8,565 nucleotides of DNA from assembly GCA_030151145.1 (NCBI GenBank), contig JASLEL010000143.1, forward strand, positions 1-8,565, written 5' to 3'. Every line of letters starts with the position of its first letter. Within the stretch, counting starts at the first letter, position 1. Shown here piece by piece: positions 1-6,117 of this stretch. The notes below the pieces were generated by a model. It was given only the letters and a program-made list of their open reading frames with translations. It had not been told where the DNA came from and ran no database searches. The stretch comes from Aquirhabdus sp. (GTDB lineage: Bacteria > Pseudomonadota > Gammaproteobacteria > Pseudomonadales > Moraxellaceae). A program made the translations under genes and the position numbers.

Positions 1-23
1 TGTGATGAAGAGACGGGGCTGTT

Positions 24-356
24 ATGAATGCAGACTTAAGTGAGCTGTCTGTTGCTGAGCTGGAGCGAGTGATTAATCAGGCGCGCAGTCTGGTTGAGAC
101 CAAGCAGAGCGATGCGATTAAAGATGCATATAATCAGATCGAGGCAATTGCAGCTGGTGTCGGTATGAGTTTGGATGCGCTGATTCAGGCCGGCCGTGCA
201 CGCACGCGCAAAGCGCCTGCACTGCGTCGTCCTGTAGAGGCTCGTTATCGCAATCCGGATAACCCTGCTGATACCTGGACAGGTCGTGGCAAGCCGCCGC
301 GCTGGTTGGCTGCCAAGATCAATGCCGGTGCCAATAAAGAAGATTTTCTGATCTGA
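24..356 (+). CDS. hns: H-NS family nucleoid-associated DNA-binding protein
   Basis: This gene encodes a small H-NS-like protein of 110 residues, normal for the short H-NS type. Such proteins bind curved AT-rich DNA, oligomerise and silence transcription, often of horizontally acquired genes. Residues about 5-55 are a predicted helical and coiled-coil oligomerisation region, rich in Glu, Leu and Ala. A basic linker follows (about 58-73, with RARTRK). The C-terminal DNA-binding domain carries the family signature TWTGRGKPPRW at 84-94, whose TGRGKPP core inserts into the minor groove, and the protein ends in DFLI. The ATG at 24 has a poor Shine-Dalgarno (GGGG at 15-18), but no better start is visible and the promoter lies outside the window. 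It is monocistronic as far as can be seen; the next gene begins 539 bases later. In Acinetobacter, from memory, an hns gene also sits beside gspN/gspC/gspD. The family call is firm; its targets cannot be inferred here. Confidence 0.95.
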   Translation: MNADLSELSVAELERVINQARSLVETKQSDAIKDAYNQIEAIAAGVGMSLDALIQAGRARTRKAPALRRPVEARYRNPDNPADTWTGRGKPPRWLAAKINAGANKEDFLI

Positions 357-358
357 CC

Positions 359-404
359 TGCACCGGATGGTTGAATGTCTGATACGCACGATGAGTCCGG
401 TGCA
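359..404 (+). repeat. 9-bp perfect inverted repeat just after the hns stop
   Basis: TGCACCGGA at 359-367 is matched by its exact reverse complement TCCGGTGCA at 396-404, with a 28-base loop. A G-U pair could extend the stem inward by one. It begins two bases after the hns stop codon, so it would form a hairpin in the hns 3' UTR. No T-tract follows, so it is not a classical intrinsic terminator. It could stabilise the 3' end, promote pausing, or be a protein-binding site. Confidence 0.55.
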
Positions 405-480
405 AACCGCGATCTCGCAGTGTGTGATGGGCGGTACTGTAGGCGTCTGCAGTCTGTCCATGTGGTACTTACGCGCCTGT

Positions 481-508
481 AGCTATGTGATTGTAGTTAT
501 GTGATTGT
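481..508 (+). repeat. Tandem 14-bp direct repeat
   Basis: AGCTATGTGATTGT (481-494) is followed directly by AGTTATGTGATTGT (495-508), differing at one base. Each unit contains TGTGA, which resembles one half of a CRP/Vfr-type site, but the second half (TCACA) is missing at the proper distance. The repeat could be a tandem regulator site or a chance duplication. Confidence 0.6.
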
Positions 509-670
509 GAAAGGCCATGGCAGCGTGTGCTGCCGGGCATGTGTCAGCGCGGTTGATCTGACGGCATGACACGCTTCACTGCGCGGGGATTGGGTGAATG
601 ACGCAGCAGCCTGTTTTTGCGGTCTATACGGTTTACTCAATCCACCGCTTATGAATATTCATCAGATCAA

Positions 671-701
671 ATCACATGTTTTATGCATCAACATGGGTGA
701 T
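671..701 (+). other. Predicted bulged hairpin upstream of a terminator
   Basis: ATCACATGTT (671-680) pairs with AACAT (690-694) and GTGAT (697-701). This gives two 5-bp helices separated by an unpaired GG at 695-696, with a 9-base loop. A competing pairing joins AATCACA (670-676) to TGTGATT (704-710). The hairpin lies 17 bases before the terminator stem, as in many small RNAs and 3' UTR-derived RNAs. Secondary structure is inferred by eye. Confidence 0.35.
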
Positions 702-717
702 CTTGTGATTAAATCGG

Positions 718-743
718 AAACACTCGTCTGCGGGTGTTTTTTT
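718..743 (+). terminator. Rho-independent terminator
   Basis: AAACACTC (718-725) pairs with GGGTGTTT (732-739) through eight base pairs including one U-G. The loop is the six bases GTCTGC, and the run of seven T ends at 743. The shape is that of a standard intrinsic terminator reading rightward. It lies about 360 bases past the hns stop, so it ends either a long hns transcript or an unannotated RNA, and insulates the gsp genes. Confidence 0.75.
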
Positions 744-831
744 ATGCCTGTAAGTCCGGTATAACCCCAGATGGGAAACTGATGGATGCACATGTGCGAT
801 GTCTTGAGTCATCAATTGCACATCAGGGATT

Positions 832-860
832 TTGTTTGTCATAAATATTACGCATAATTG
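832..860 (+). promoter_or_regulatory. Possible gspN promoter
   Basis: The stretch is AT-rich and lies 36-64 bases before the gspN start. TTGTTT (832-837) can serve as a -35. CATAAT (853-858, spacer 15) or TAATTG (855-860, spacer 17) can serve as a -10. Neither pairing is ideal, and TTGCAC (816-821) with CATAAA (840-845) is an alternative. The location after a terminator and before an operon is the main support. Confidence 0.35.
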
Positions 861-895
861 GTCGATTACATGTTGCTTCGTATAGGGATGAATCG

Positions 896-1681
896 TTGGT
901 GTCTTTAGCTGCTCAGGTCAACAGGAAAGGCACACCCGGTTGGCGCTGGCTGGTCTTTGCATGCATTCTCGTGGTTGTCTTTGTTCTGCTGCAGTTGCCT
1001 GCGGCATGGATTCTGGCGCGTGTCGCACCCAATCACCCTAATCTGGATAATGTCAGTGGCAATATCTGGCATGGTCAGGGCGATTGGCATTATCAGAATG
1101 TTCAAGGCGTGGTGACTTGGCAGGTGCGGCCGTGGATGTTGCTTTTGTTCCGGGCGAGTGCGTCTGTTGAGCTGACGACGGGGGATGCGCATCTGGATGG
1201 CGTGCTGACCTATGGGCGGCATCGCATTCAGGTCGACGGACTGCATGGGCGGATTGATGCCGACACGTTGCGTGCGGTGCTGCCTTGGCAGTGGCCCGCA
1301 AGTCCGGTGGTGCTAAACGATGTGGCATTTACATTGCAGGATACACAGGGCTTCTCGGATGTGCGTGGGACGATGAGCTGGGGTGGTGGGCTTCTGGCTT
1401 ATCCCAATGCCGGGCATCTGGAGCGCGCCAATCTGCCGCCGCTGCTCGGTGCTTTAAATATGGACAAAGATCGTCTGCATCTGGCGCTGACCAATGAGCA
1501 AAAAGAACGTATGGCTGACTTTTATCTGTCGCCTGTGGCAGCAGGCCAGCCGCAGATGATGCTGGATGTGCAACTGGCGCAGCGTCTGTTGCTCAATGTC
1601 GCAAGCTACCATGGGCAGGCGGGTCTGGATACGGCGGTGGTCACGCTCCGGCAGCCACTGGCCTCGGTAGGGAGTCTGTAA
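896..1681 (+). CDS. gspN: Type II secretion system protein N (GspN)
   Basis: GspN is an accessory inner-membrane protein of the type II secretion system, which exports folded enzymes such as lipases and proteases from the periplasm. The product has 261 residues, typical of the family. A single hydrophobic segment at about 17-41 (RWLVFACILV...) anchors the protein. The periplasmic part opens with the GspN-like G-x-(I/L)-W-x-G pattern (GNIWHGQG, 55-62) and the W-x-V-x-P pattern at 74-78. The start is TTG at 896 or GTG at 899. AGGGA at 884-888 serves as Shine-Dalgarno and fits TTG slightly better by spacing; the choice changes one residue. The stop overlaps the next start (TAATG), so gspC is probably translationally coupled. 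The role of GspN is less well defined than that of GspC and GspD, and many systems lack it. The family assignment rests on topology, motifs and position. Confidence 0.88.
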   Translation: MVSLAAQVNRKGTPGWRWLVFACILVVVFVLLQLPAAWILARVAPNHPNLDNVSGNIWHGQGDWHYQNVQGVVTWQVRPWMLLLFRASASVELTTGDAHLDGVLTYGRHRIQVDGLHGRIDADTLRAVLPWQWPASPVVLNDVAFTLQDTQGFSDVRGTMSWGGGLLAYPNAGHLERANLPPLLGALNMDKDRLHLALTNEQKERMADFYLSPVAAGQPQMMLDVQLAQRLLLNVASYHGQAGLDTAVVTLRQPLASVGSL

Positions 1682-2601
1682 TGGCACAGCGTCTCGGAAA
1701 ATGGGTGCAGCAGACTACACTGGTGGAGCGTGCAGAGCGACTGGCCCCATGGGCATTGTTTCTGCTGATCATCTGGCTGTGCTGGCAGATCGCCAGTGTA
1801 TTCTGGCTGATTCTAAATCCGCCGGCGTCGCCGCTTGCGCGCGCGGTGCCTTTAGGCAGTGGTGCGCCCAGTACGCCCAATATCACCGGTTTTAGTTATT
1901 TTGCTGAAAACAATGCCTCGCCTCAGGCGGCACAGGCCGATTTGCCGATGCGTCTGGAAGGCATCTTTATGGCACAGCCGGATGCGCTGTCGGCCGCCGT
2001 GATCAATGTCAACAATGCCTCGGCCCGCTATCGGGTCGGGCAGCAGATCGACAATACCGGCTATCAGCTGGCGTCGGTCAACTGGAATGTGGTGACACTG
2101 CAGCGCAATGATGGCTCGACTCAGCAACTGAAGTTTGATCAGCCGGCGCTAACGGGTTTTGGTAATGCGCCGGTCGGTCAGCCGGGTATGACGCCTAATG
2201 GCATGCCGCCGGGTGTGATGGGGGGCGGTATCGTCAATGGCGCTGTGATGGGCGGTCCGCGGGGTATGCCCGATGCCCGCTTTGGTGGTGCAGCAGGCAA
2301 GCAGAATGCGCTGTCGGACGCTGTCCGGCAGATGCGGGATAATCCGACCGGCTATGTGGCACAGATGGGTCTGCAGAGCAGTGGTGATGGTCGCGGCTAT
2401 GAGGTGGCGGCGAATGCACCGCCCAATCTGCTGTCGCAGTTTGGTCTGAAGGTCGGAGACAAGATCGTCTCGGTCAACGGTCAGCCCGTCGGCAATCCGA
2501 GCAGCGATGCACAGCTGATGCAGCAAATGCAGCAGGGGCATAATGCGCAGGTGCAGATTCAGCGCGGCAGTCAGACCTTGACGGTGCAGCAGTCGTTTTA
2601 A
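1681..2601 (+). CDS. gspC: Type II secretion system protein C (GspC)
   Basis: GspC joins the inner-membrane platform to the outer-membrane secretin and takes part in substrate selection. The 306-residue product has the full family layout. There is a short cytoplasmic N-terminus and one membrane helix at about 23-45 (PWALFLLIIWLCWQ...). The periplasmic HR domain at about 88-152 (LPMRLEGIFMAQ, then RYRVGQQI) is the part that binds the N0 domain of GspD. A glycine-, proline- and methionine-rich linker covers about 157-206. A C-terminal PDZ domain spans about 210-306, with FGLKVGDKIVSVNG at 254-267. The ATG at 1681 overlaps the gspN stop by one base, which argues for coupled translation. The partner secretin gene follows 144 bases downstream. 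The unusual feature is the low-complexity linker; otherwise the protein is complete. Confidence 0.95.
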   Translation: MAQRLGKWVQQTTLVERAERLAPWALFLLIIWLCWQIASVFWLILNPPASPLARAVPLGSGAPSTPNITGFSYFAENNASPQAAQADLPMRLEGIFMAQPDALSAAVINVNNASARYRVGQQIDNTGYQLASVNWNVVTLQRNDGSTQQLKFDQPALTGFGNAPVGQPGMTPNGMPPGVMGGGIVNGAVMGGPRGMPDARFGGAAGKQNALSDAVRQMRDNPTGYVAQMGLQSSGDGRGYEVAANAPPNLLSQFGLKVGDKIVSVNGQPVGNPSSDAQLMQQMQQGHNAQVQIQRGSQTLTVQQSF

Positions 2602-2745
2602 GTAGTTGATGTCTGGTGATGGATGATACGTGTGGCATGCCGTGACACAGTCAAACGGCAGACGGATCAGGAAAAACGTGGGAATGAGGCGGGTCTGTCG
2701 CGGTGGGATGGATGCGTGGTTTGATGACGGAATTGAAAGGTTGTT

Positions 2746-5010
2746 GTGAGTACTATGAAGACATCCAGAAAGCATGAAGCGGTAAATTCAGCAGGGTCCG
2801 CCCGATCCCGACACGCGGGGCGTCCGGCGCTATGGCTTGCCGTGCCGCTCTTGACCACGCTGGCTGTGCCGGCATGGGCGCAGACCTGGAAGATTAACCT
2901 CCTGAATGCGGATATTAATGCCTTCGTCTCCGAAGTGGCGGACATCACGGGCAAGAATTTTGCGGTGGATCCACGCGTCAAAGGTACGGTGACGGTGATT
3001 TCCAACAAAGCGCTGGACAAGGATCAGGTCTATCAGCTGTTTGAAGGCGTGCTCAACGTCAATGGCGTGGTGGCGATCCCGTCGGGCAATACCATTAAAC
3101 TGGTGCCGGATGTCAATGCTAAGCAGTCGGGTGTGCCGTTTGACCTGCGCGCCAAAGTACGTGGTGACAATGTCGTCACCCGCGTCATCTGGCTTGAGAA
3201 TACCAATCCCAACGATCTGGTGCCGGCCTTGCGTCCGCTCCTGTCGCAGTTTGCCCATCTGGCTGCGGTGCCGGGCACCAATGCCCTGATCGTCTCGGAT
3301 CGTGCACAGAGCATAGACCAACTGGCGGAGATGGTGCGCTCGCTGGATGGCACCGGGCAAGATCAACTGGACATCATCCAGCTCAAAGAAACCAGTGTGG
3401 ATGACATCGTCAATCAGATCGAATCACTCATCGCCACCTCGACCAATAAAGAAGTACGCGGTTCGCGCCTGCGCATCATTGCCGATAGTCGCAGCAATCG
3501 CCTCCTGATTAAAGGTGACGACCGCGCACGGACCCGGATCAAGAATCTGGTTGCGCAGCTCGATGTCGCGCCCATCAGTACGCTGAATAATATGCGCGTC
3601 TTTCATCTGAAAAACGCCAGTGCCAAAACCATGGCCGATATGCTGCAAGGCTTGATCTCGGGCAAGGCGGGGAGTGGCAGTAGCCGCAGTTCGTCCTCGT
3701 CGTCGGGCTTGAGCAACTCCAACAGCAGCAGTTCAAACAGTCTGAGCAGCTCATCAAATTCGTCGCTGGGCGGTAGCACGACCGGCACGGGGAACTCGTC
3801 CAGTTTCGGCAGTACGACAGACAGTTCCTCCAGCGTGTTTAGCGCCAATGGCGTCAGCATCATTGCCAATGAAGAGCTGAATTCGATCGTGGTCAAGGCT
3901 GATCCGTCGATGATGCGTGATATCTCCAGCATCATTCAGCAGCTTGATGTGCGTCGCGCGCAGGTGCTGATTCAAGCGGCCATCGTCGAAGTGTCGGGTA
4001 GCAATGTACAGCAGCTCGGTGTGCAGTGGGCGCTGGGTAATGCCTCAAGCGGCGTTGGTGTGGTGAACTTCACCAATGGTGGTGCCAGCGTGGCTAATAT
4101 CGCAGCGGCCGTCGCGAGCAAGAGCTATTCCTCCTTGGCGTTGCCTGCCGGTGCGCTGGTTGGTCTTGGTACCAGTAAGACTAACAGCAGCGGGCAGACC
4201 AGTTTTTATGGTGCAGTGCTGAATGCCTTGAGTTCGACCACCGGGTCCAATCTGATCTCGGTGCCGTCGGTGATGGCACTGGATAATGTCAAAGCCGAAA
4301 TGGTGGTCGGTCAGAACGTACCGTTTATTACCGGTTCGACCACGACGACTTCGGCAGGTACTACGACGCCGTTTACCACTATCGAGCGCAAAGACGTCGG
4401 TGTGACGCTCAAAGTCGTACCGCATATCGGAGAGGGCGGCACGCTGCGCCTCGAAGTCGAGCAGGAAGTGTCGTCGATTGCCCCGACCAATACCATTGGT
4501 GCAACCACGGCGGACCTCGTGACCAACAAACGCTCGGTCAAGACCACGGTGCTGGCGGATGACCAGCAGACCATCGTGCTGGGCGGCATGATGCAGGATG
4601 ACAATAATCAGGAGCTGGATCAGGTGCCGGGATTGGGTCGCATCCCGCTGATCGGCGGCCTGTTCCGCTCGCGTTCCAGCAGCTTTACCAAAAACAACCT
4701 GCTGATCTTCCTGCAGCCAACCATCCTGCGTGACGGGCAAAACATCGATGCCATCAGTCAGGAGCGCTACGAGGACATCCGCTCGCTGCAACTGCAACTG
4801 GATGCCAAAGGTCAGTTGACCCGTCTGCCGCCATCGGCCAATCAGATGTTTTCCAAACCATCCATGGTCATCAATCCGGCCTTGAGTCGCGCCATGTCGG
4901 CGGATCTGGGTCGTGGCGACCGTACGCCTGAGCAACCGTTTGCGCCGTCGCCAGCCACTACCGATCCGACGCCGCCAGCCCAGCCTGCGGTCACGCCGCG
5001 CAAGCCTTGA
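2746..5010 (+). CDS. gspD: Type II secretion system secretin (GspD)
   Basis: GspD forms the multimeric outer-membrane channel through which folded proteins leave the cell. The product has 754 residues. The start is GTG at 2746, supported by GAAAGG at 2735-2740 five bases upstream; the in-frame ATG at 2755 is too far from it. A long Sec signal peptide has a basic n-region to about 27, hydrophobic core 28-42, and probable cleavage after AWA at 45. The N0 domain follows (WKINLLNADINAFVSEVADI), then the N1-N3 repeats. A serine-rich low-complexity insert lies at about 305-366. The secretin barrel contains VPSVMALDN (506-514), VGQNVPF (521-527), VGVTLKVVPH (551-560) and the signature VPGLGRIPLIGGLF (627-640). 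The C-terminus after about 660 is a polar, proline-rich tail that could hold a pilotin-binding or S-domain segment. It is probably cotranscribed with gspN-gspC, though no promoter or terminator is obvious in the 144-base gap. No gspE follows, unlike the single gsp operon of many bacteria. Confidence 0.98.
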   Translation: MSTMKTSRKHEAVNSAGSARSRHAGRPALWLAVPLLTTLAVPAWAQTWKINLLNADINAFVSEVADITGKNFAVDPRVKGTVTVISNKALDKDQVYQLFEGVLNVNGVVAIPSGNTIKLVPDVNAKQSGVPFDLRAKVRGDNVVTRVIWLENTNPNDLVPALRPLLSQFAHLAAVPGTNALIVSDRAQSIDQLAEMVRSLDGTGQDQLDIIQLKETSVDDIVNQIESLIATSTNKEVRGSRLRIIADSRSNRLLIKGDDRARTRIKNLVAQLDVAPISTLNNMRVFHLKNASAKTMADMLQGLISGKAGSGSSRSSSSSSGLSNSNSSSSNSLSSSSNSSLGGSTTGTGNSSSFGSTTDSSSSVFSANGVSIIANEELNSIVVKADPSMMRDISSIIQQLDVRRAQVLIQAAIVEVSGSNVQQLGVQWALGNASSGVGVVNFTNGGASVANIAAAVASKSYSSLALPAGALVGLGTSKTNSSGQTSFYGAVLNALSSTTGSNLISVPSVMALDNVKAEMVVGQNVPFITGSTTTTSAGTTTPFTTIERKDVGVTLKVVPHIGEGGTLRLEVEQEVSSIAPTNTIGATTADLVTNKRSVKTTVLADDQQTIVLGGMMQDDNNQELDQVPGLGRIPLIGGLFRSRSSSFTKNNLLIFLQPTILRDGQNIDAISQERYEDIRSLQLQLDAKGQLTRLPPSANQMFSKPSMVINPALSRAMSADLGRGDRTPEQPFAPSPATTDPTPPAQPAVTPRKP

Positions 5011-5116
5011 TGCGGATGTGTGGATCAGGCTGCGGTTGCCTATGGCTGTCTGTGGTTAAGTGATCTGGTCTAGGTTCGGGCGGGTTGAGTTCGGGTTGGG
5101 CGTCGCCGAGGGTGTC

Positions 5117-5144
5117 TTGCAGGGCGGGTAGACTGTGTTATGCT
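5117..5144 (+). promoter_or_regulatory. Candidate gph promoter with extended -10
   Basis: TTGCAG (5117-5122) and TATGCT (5139-5144) are separated by 16 bases, and TG at 5136-5137 gives an extended -10. The hexamers match consensus at only three and four positions. The site lies about 30 bases before the gph start, where a promoter is expected since gspD ends over 100 bases upstream. It also falls inside the longest possible reading frame, which argues against an upstream start for gph. Confidence 0.4.
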
Positions 5145-5174
5145 CAAGAGCTGCCCAGTCCGAAGGAATGCAAG

Positions 5175-5879
5175 ATGCCTAAGTCAAAGAAAAATAATCT
5201 CCCGCAGGCTCCGGTCGGAGTGACAATTGCGGGCTGGTCTGGCGTCAAGGCGGTGTTCCTTGATCTGGATGGCACTTTGATCGACTCGGCGGCGGATATT
5301 CTGCGCGCCGTGAACTTTGCCCTCTATGACTTTGGCCTTGAGCCAGTCTCGGATGCGCAGGTGCGCATGTGGGTCGGGCGCGGTGCGAGTCGATTGATTC
5401 AGTGCGTGCGTGAGGCGCGTGGCATTGCGCTGGATCGCCACGATGCACTGCTACAGCATTTCATGCAGCACTATCAGGCCGAAGTCTGTGTCGACAGCAC
5501 CATCTATCCCGGTGTGGTCGAGTTTTTGACTTGGTGCAAATCAAATCACCTGTATCTCGCCTGCATCACCAATAAACCCTACCAGCCTGCCGTCAAGCTC
5601 TTGGCCGCCCTCAATCTCTTGGATGACTTTTCGCTCATTCTCGGAGGTGATACGCTCGAGCACCGCAAGCCGCATCCGGCACCGCTCCTGCATGCGCTGT
5701 CCTACTACGATTTGGCGCCTGCTGAGGCAGTGATGGTGGGGGATTCGCGCAATGACGTCGAGGCGGCGCATGCGGCGGGACTGCGCTGTGTAGCACTGGA
5801 TTATGGCTACAATCATGGTGAGCCGATTGCGGCTTGTGCGCCGGATTTACTGCTTGATTCACTGGCCGGATTGATATAG
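5175..5879 (+). CDS. gph: Phosphoglycolate phosphatase (HAD superfamily)
   Basis: This 234-residue protein belongs to the HAD superfamily, Gph branch. It hydrolyses 2-phosphoglycolate to glycolate in the cytoplasm, clearing a product of DNA 3' end repair and of glycolytic side reactions. Motif I is DLDGT at 30-34, with nucleophile D30 and acid/base D32. Motif II is T132 in ITNKP. Motif III is K165 in HRKPHP. Motif IV is GDSRND at 189-194, with metal ligands D190 and D194. The helical cap between motifs I and II (about 37-112) fits the Gph type. The ATG at 5175 has AAGGA at 5163-5167, seven bases upstream. The frame could open at TTG 5085, but the added residues are not family-like and would cover a likely promoter. 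It sits just before trpE, a common arrangement in gammaproteobacteria. Substrate is assigned by family and context; relatives act on other small phosphoesters. Confidence 0.93.
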   Translation: MPKSKKNNLPQAPVGVTIAGWSGVKAVFLDLDGTLIDSAADILRAVNFALYDFGLEPVSDAQVRMWVGRGASRLIQCVREARGIALDRHDALLQHFMQHYQAEVCVDSTIYPGVVEFLTWCKSNHLYLACITNKPYQPAVKLLAALNLLDDFSLILGGDTLEHRKPHPAPLLHALSYYDLAPAEAVMVGDSRNDVEAAHAAGLRCVALDYGYNHGEPIAACAPDLLLDSLAGLI

Positions 5880-6117
5880 ATTGATCGCCAAGAACGCAGG
5901 CACCACTGCCTTATTCGCATTTTTTACCAGACCCGTGGCCTGATCAAACCGCACCGGGTCACATTGCCAGATAAGGGCAATGATCATTACGTTGAGCATA
6001 AGATCATGATCCATCCTGCAGGATTTCGTTGGCGTCGCTAATTTTTTCAGCTTCAGAGCAATTCTGTGGCGCGTTGCGACGTGTGTTTTCCAATCCTGAT
6101 TGAAGATGAGTGACATG
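5880..6117 (+). other. trpE leader / gph-trpE intergenic region
   Basis: These 238 bases hold several inverted repeats. GACCCG (5930-5935) matches CGGGTC (5955-5960). CATTGCC (5962-5968) matches GGCAATG (5976-5982) with a 7-base loop. AATGATCATT (5979-5988) and ATCCTGCAGGAT (6013-6024) are perfect palindromes. A short frame at 6006-6041 reads MIHPAGFRWRR and is followed by TTTTTT at 6042-6047, reminiscent of a leader peptide. It has only one Trp codon, no good ribosome site, and no clear terminator hairpin abutting the T run. I found no convincing promoter. A minus-strand frame (5859-6116) overlaps both neighbouring genes and is probably spurious. The region could regulate trpE, but the mechanism is not evident. 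Confidence 0.4.
5962..5982 (+). repeat. 7-bp inverted repeat in the gph-trpE gap
   Basis: CATTGCC and GGCAATG flank the seven-base loop AGATAAG and would form a perfect stem in RNA. The sequence after it is not T-rich, so it is not an obvious terminator of gph. It may be an operator or part of an RNA leader of trpE. Confidence 0.5.

Larger units (their letters stand above)
357..895. other. Non-coding region between hns and gspN
   Basis: I see no credible protein gene in these 539 bases. Short open frames here lack ribosome binding sites and protein-like composition. The first 390 bases hold repeats and hairpins and end in an intrinsic terminator at 718-743. That is far downstream of the hns stop, so this part may be a long hns 3' UTR or a separate small RNA. 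The last 150 bases are AT-rich near 830-860 and probably carry the promoter for gspN-gspC. Several perfect palindromes are present: 12 bp at 651-662 (ATGAATATTCAT) and 10 bp at 788-797 (GCACATGTGC). Confidence 0.6.

Noticed and set aside
36..461. 141-codon frame antisense to hns
   Set aside because: It is the mirror of a well-supported gene, and its composition follows from the hns codons. No start signal supports it.
2634..2641. GGCATGCC palindrome in the gspC-gspD gap
   Set aside because: Eight bases is within chance expectation, and no T-tract or promoter element accompanies it.
4045..4935. 296-codon frame antisense to gspD
   Set aside because: Long antisense frames are expected opposite GC-rich genes with biased codons. 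It has no recognisable motifs and gspD is certain.
5085..5174. Upstream TTG extension of gph
   Set aside because: The added residues are not family-like and would cover a candidate promoter. ATG 5175 has a well-spaced AAGGA.
6006..6041. MIHPAGFRWRR as a trp leader peptide
   Set aside because: Only one Trp codon, no Shine-Dalgarno, and no terminator stem directly before the T run. It is kept only as part of the leader region.
5859..6116. 85-codon minus-strand reading frame in the gph-trpE gap
   Set aside because: It overlaps the end of gph and the start region of trpE, has no evident ribosome binding site, and its predicted protein resembles no family I recognise. It is best seen as an open frame by chance in a non-coding spacer.
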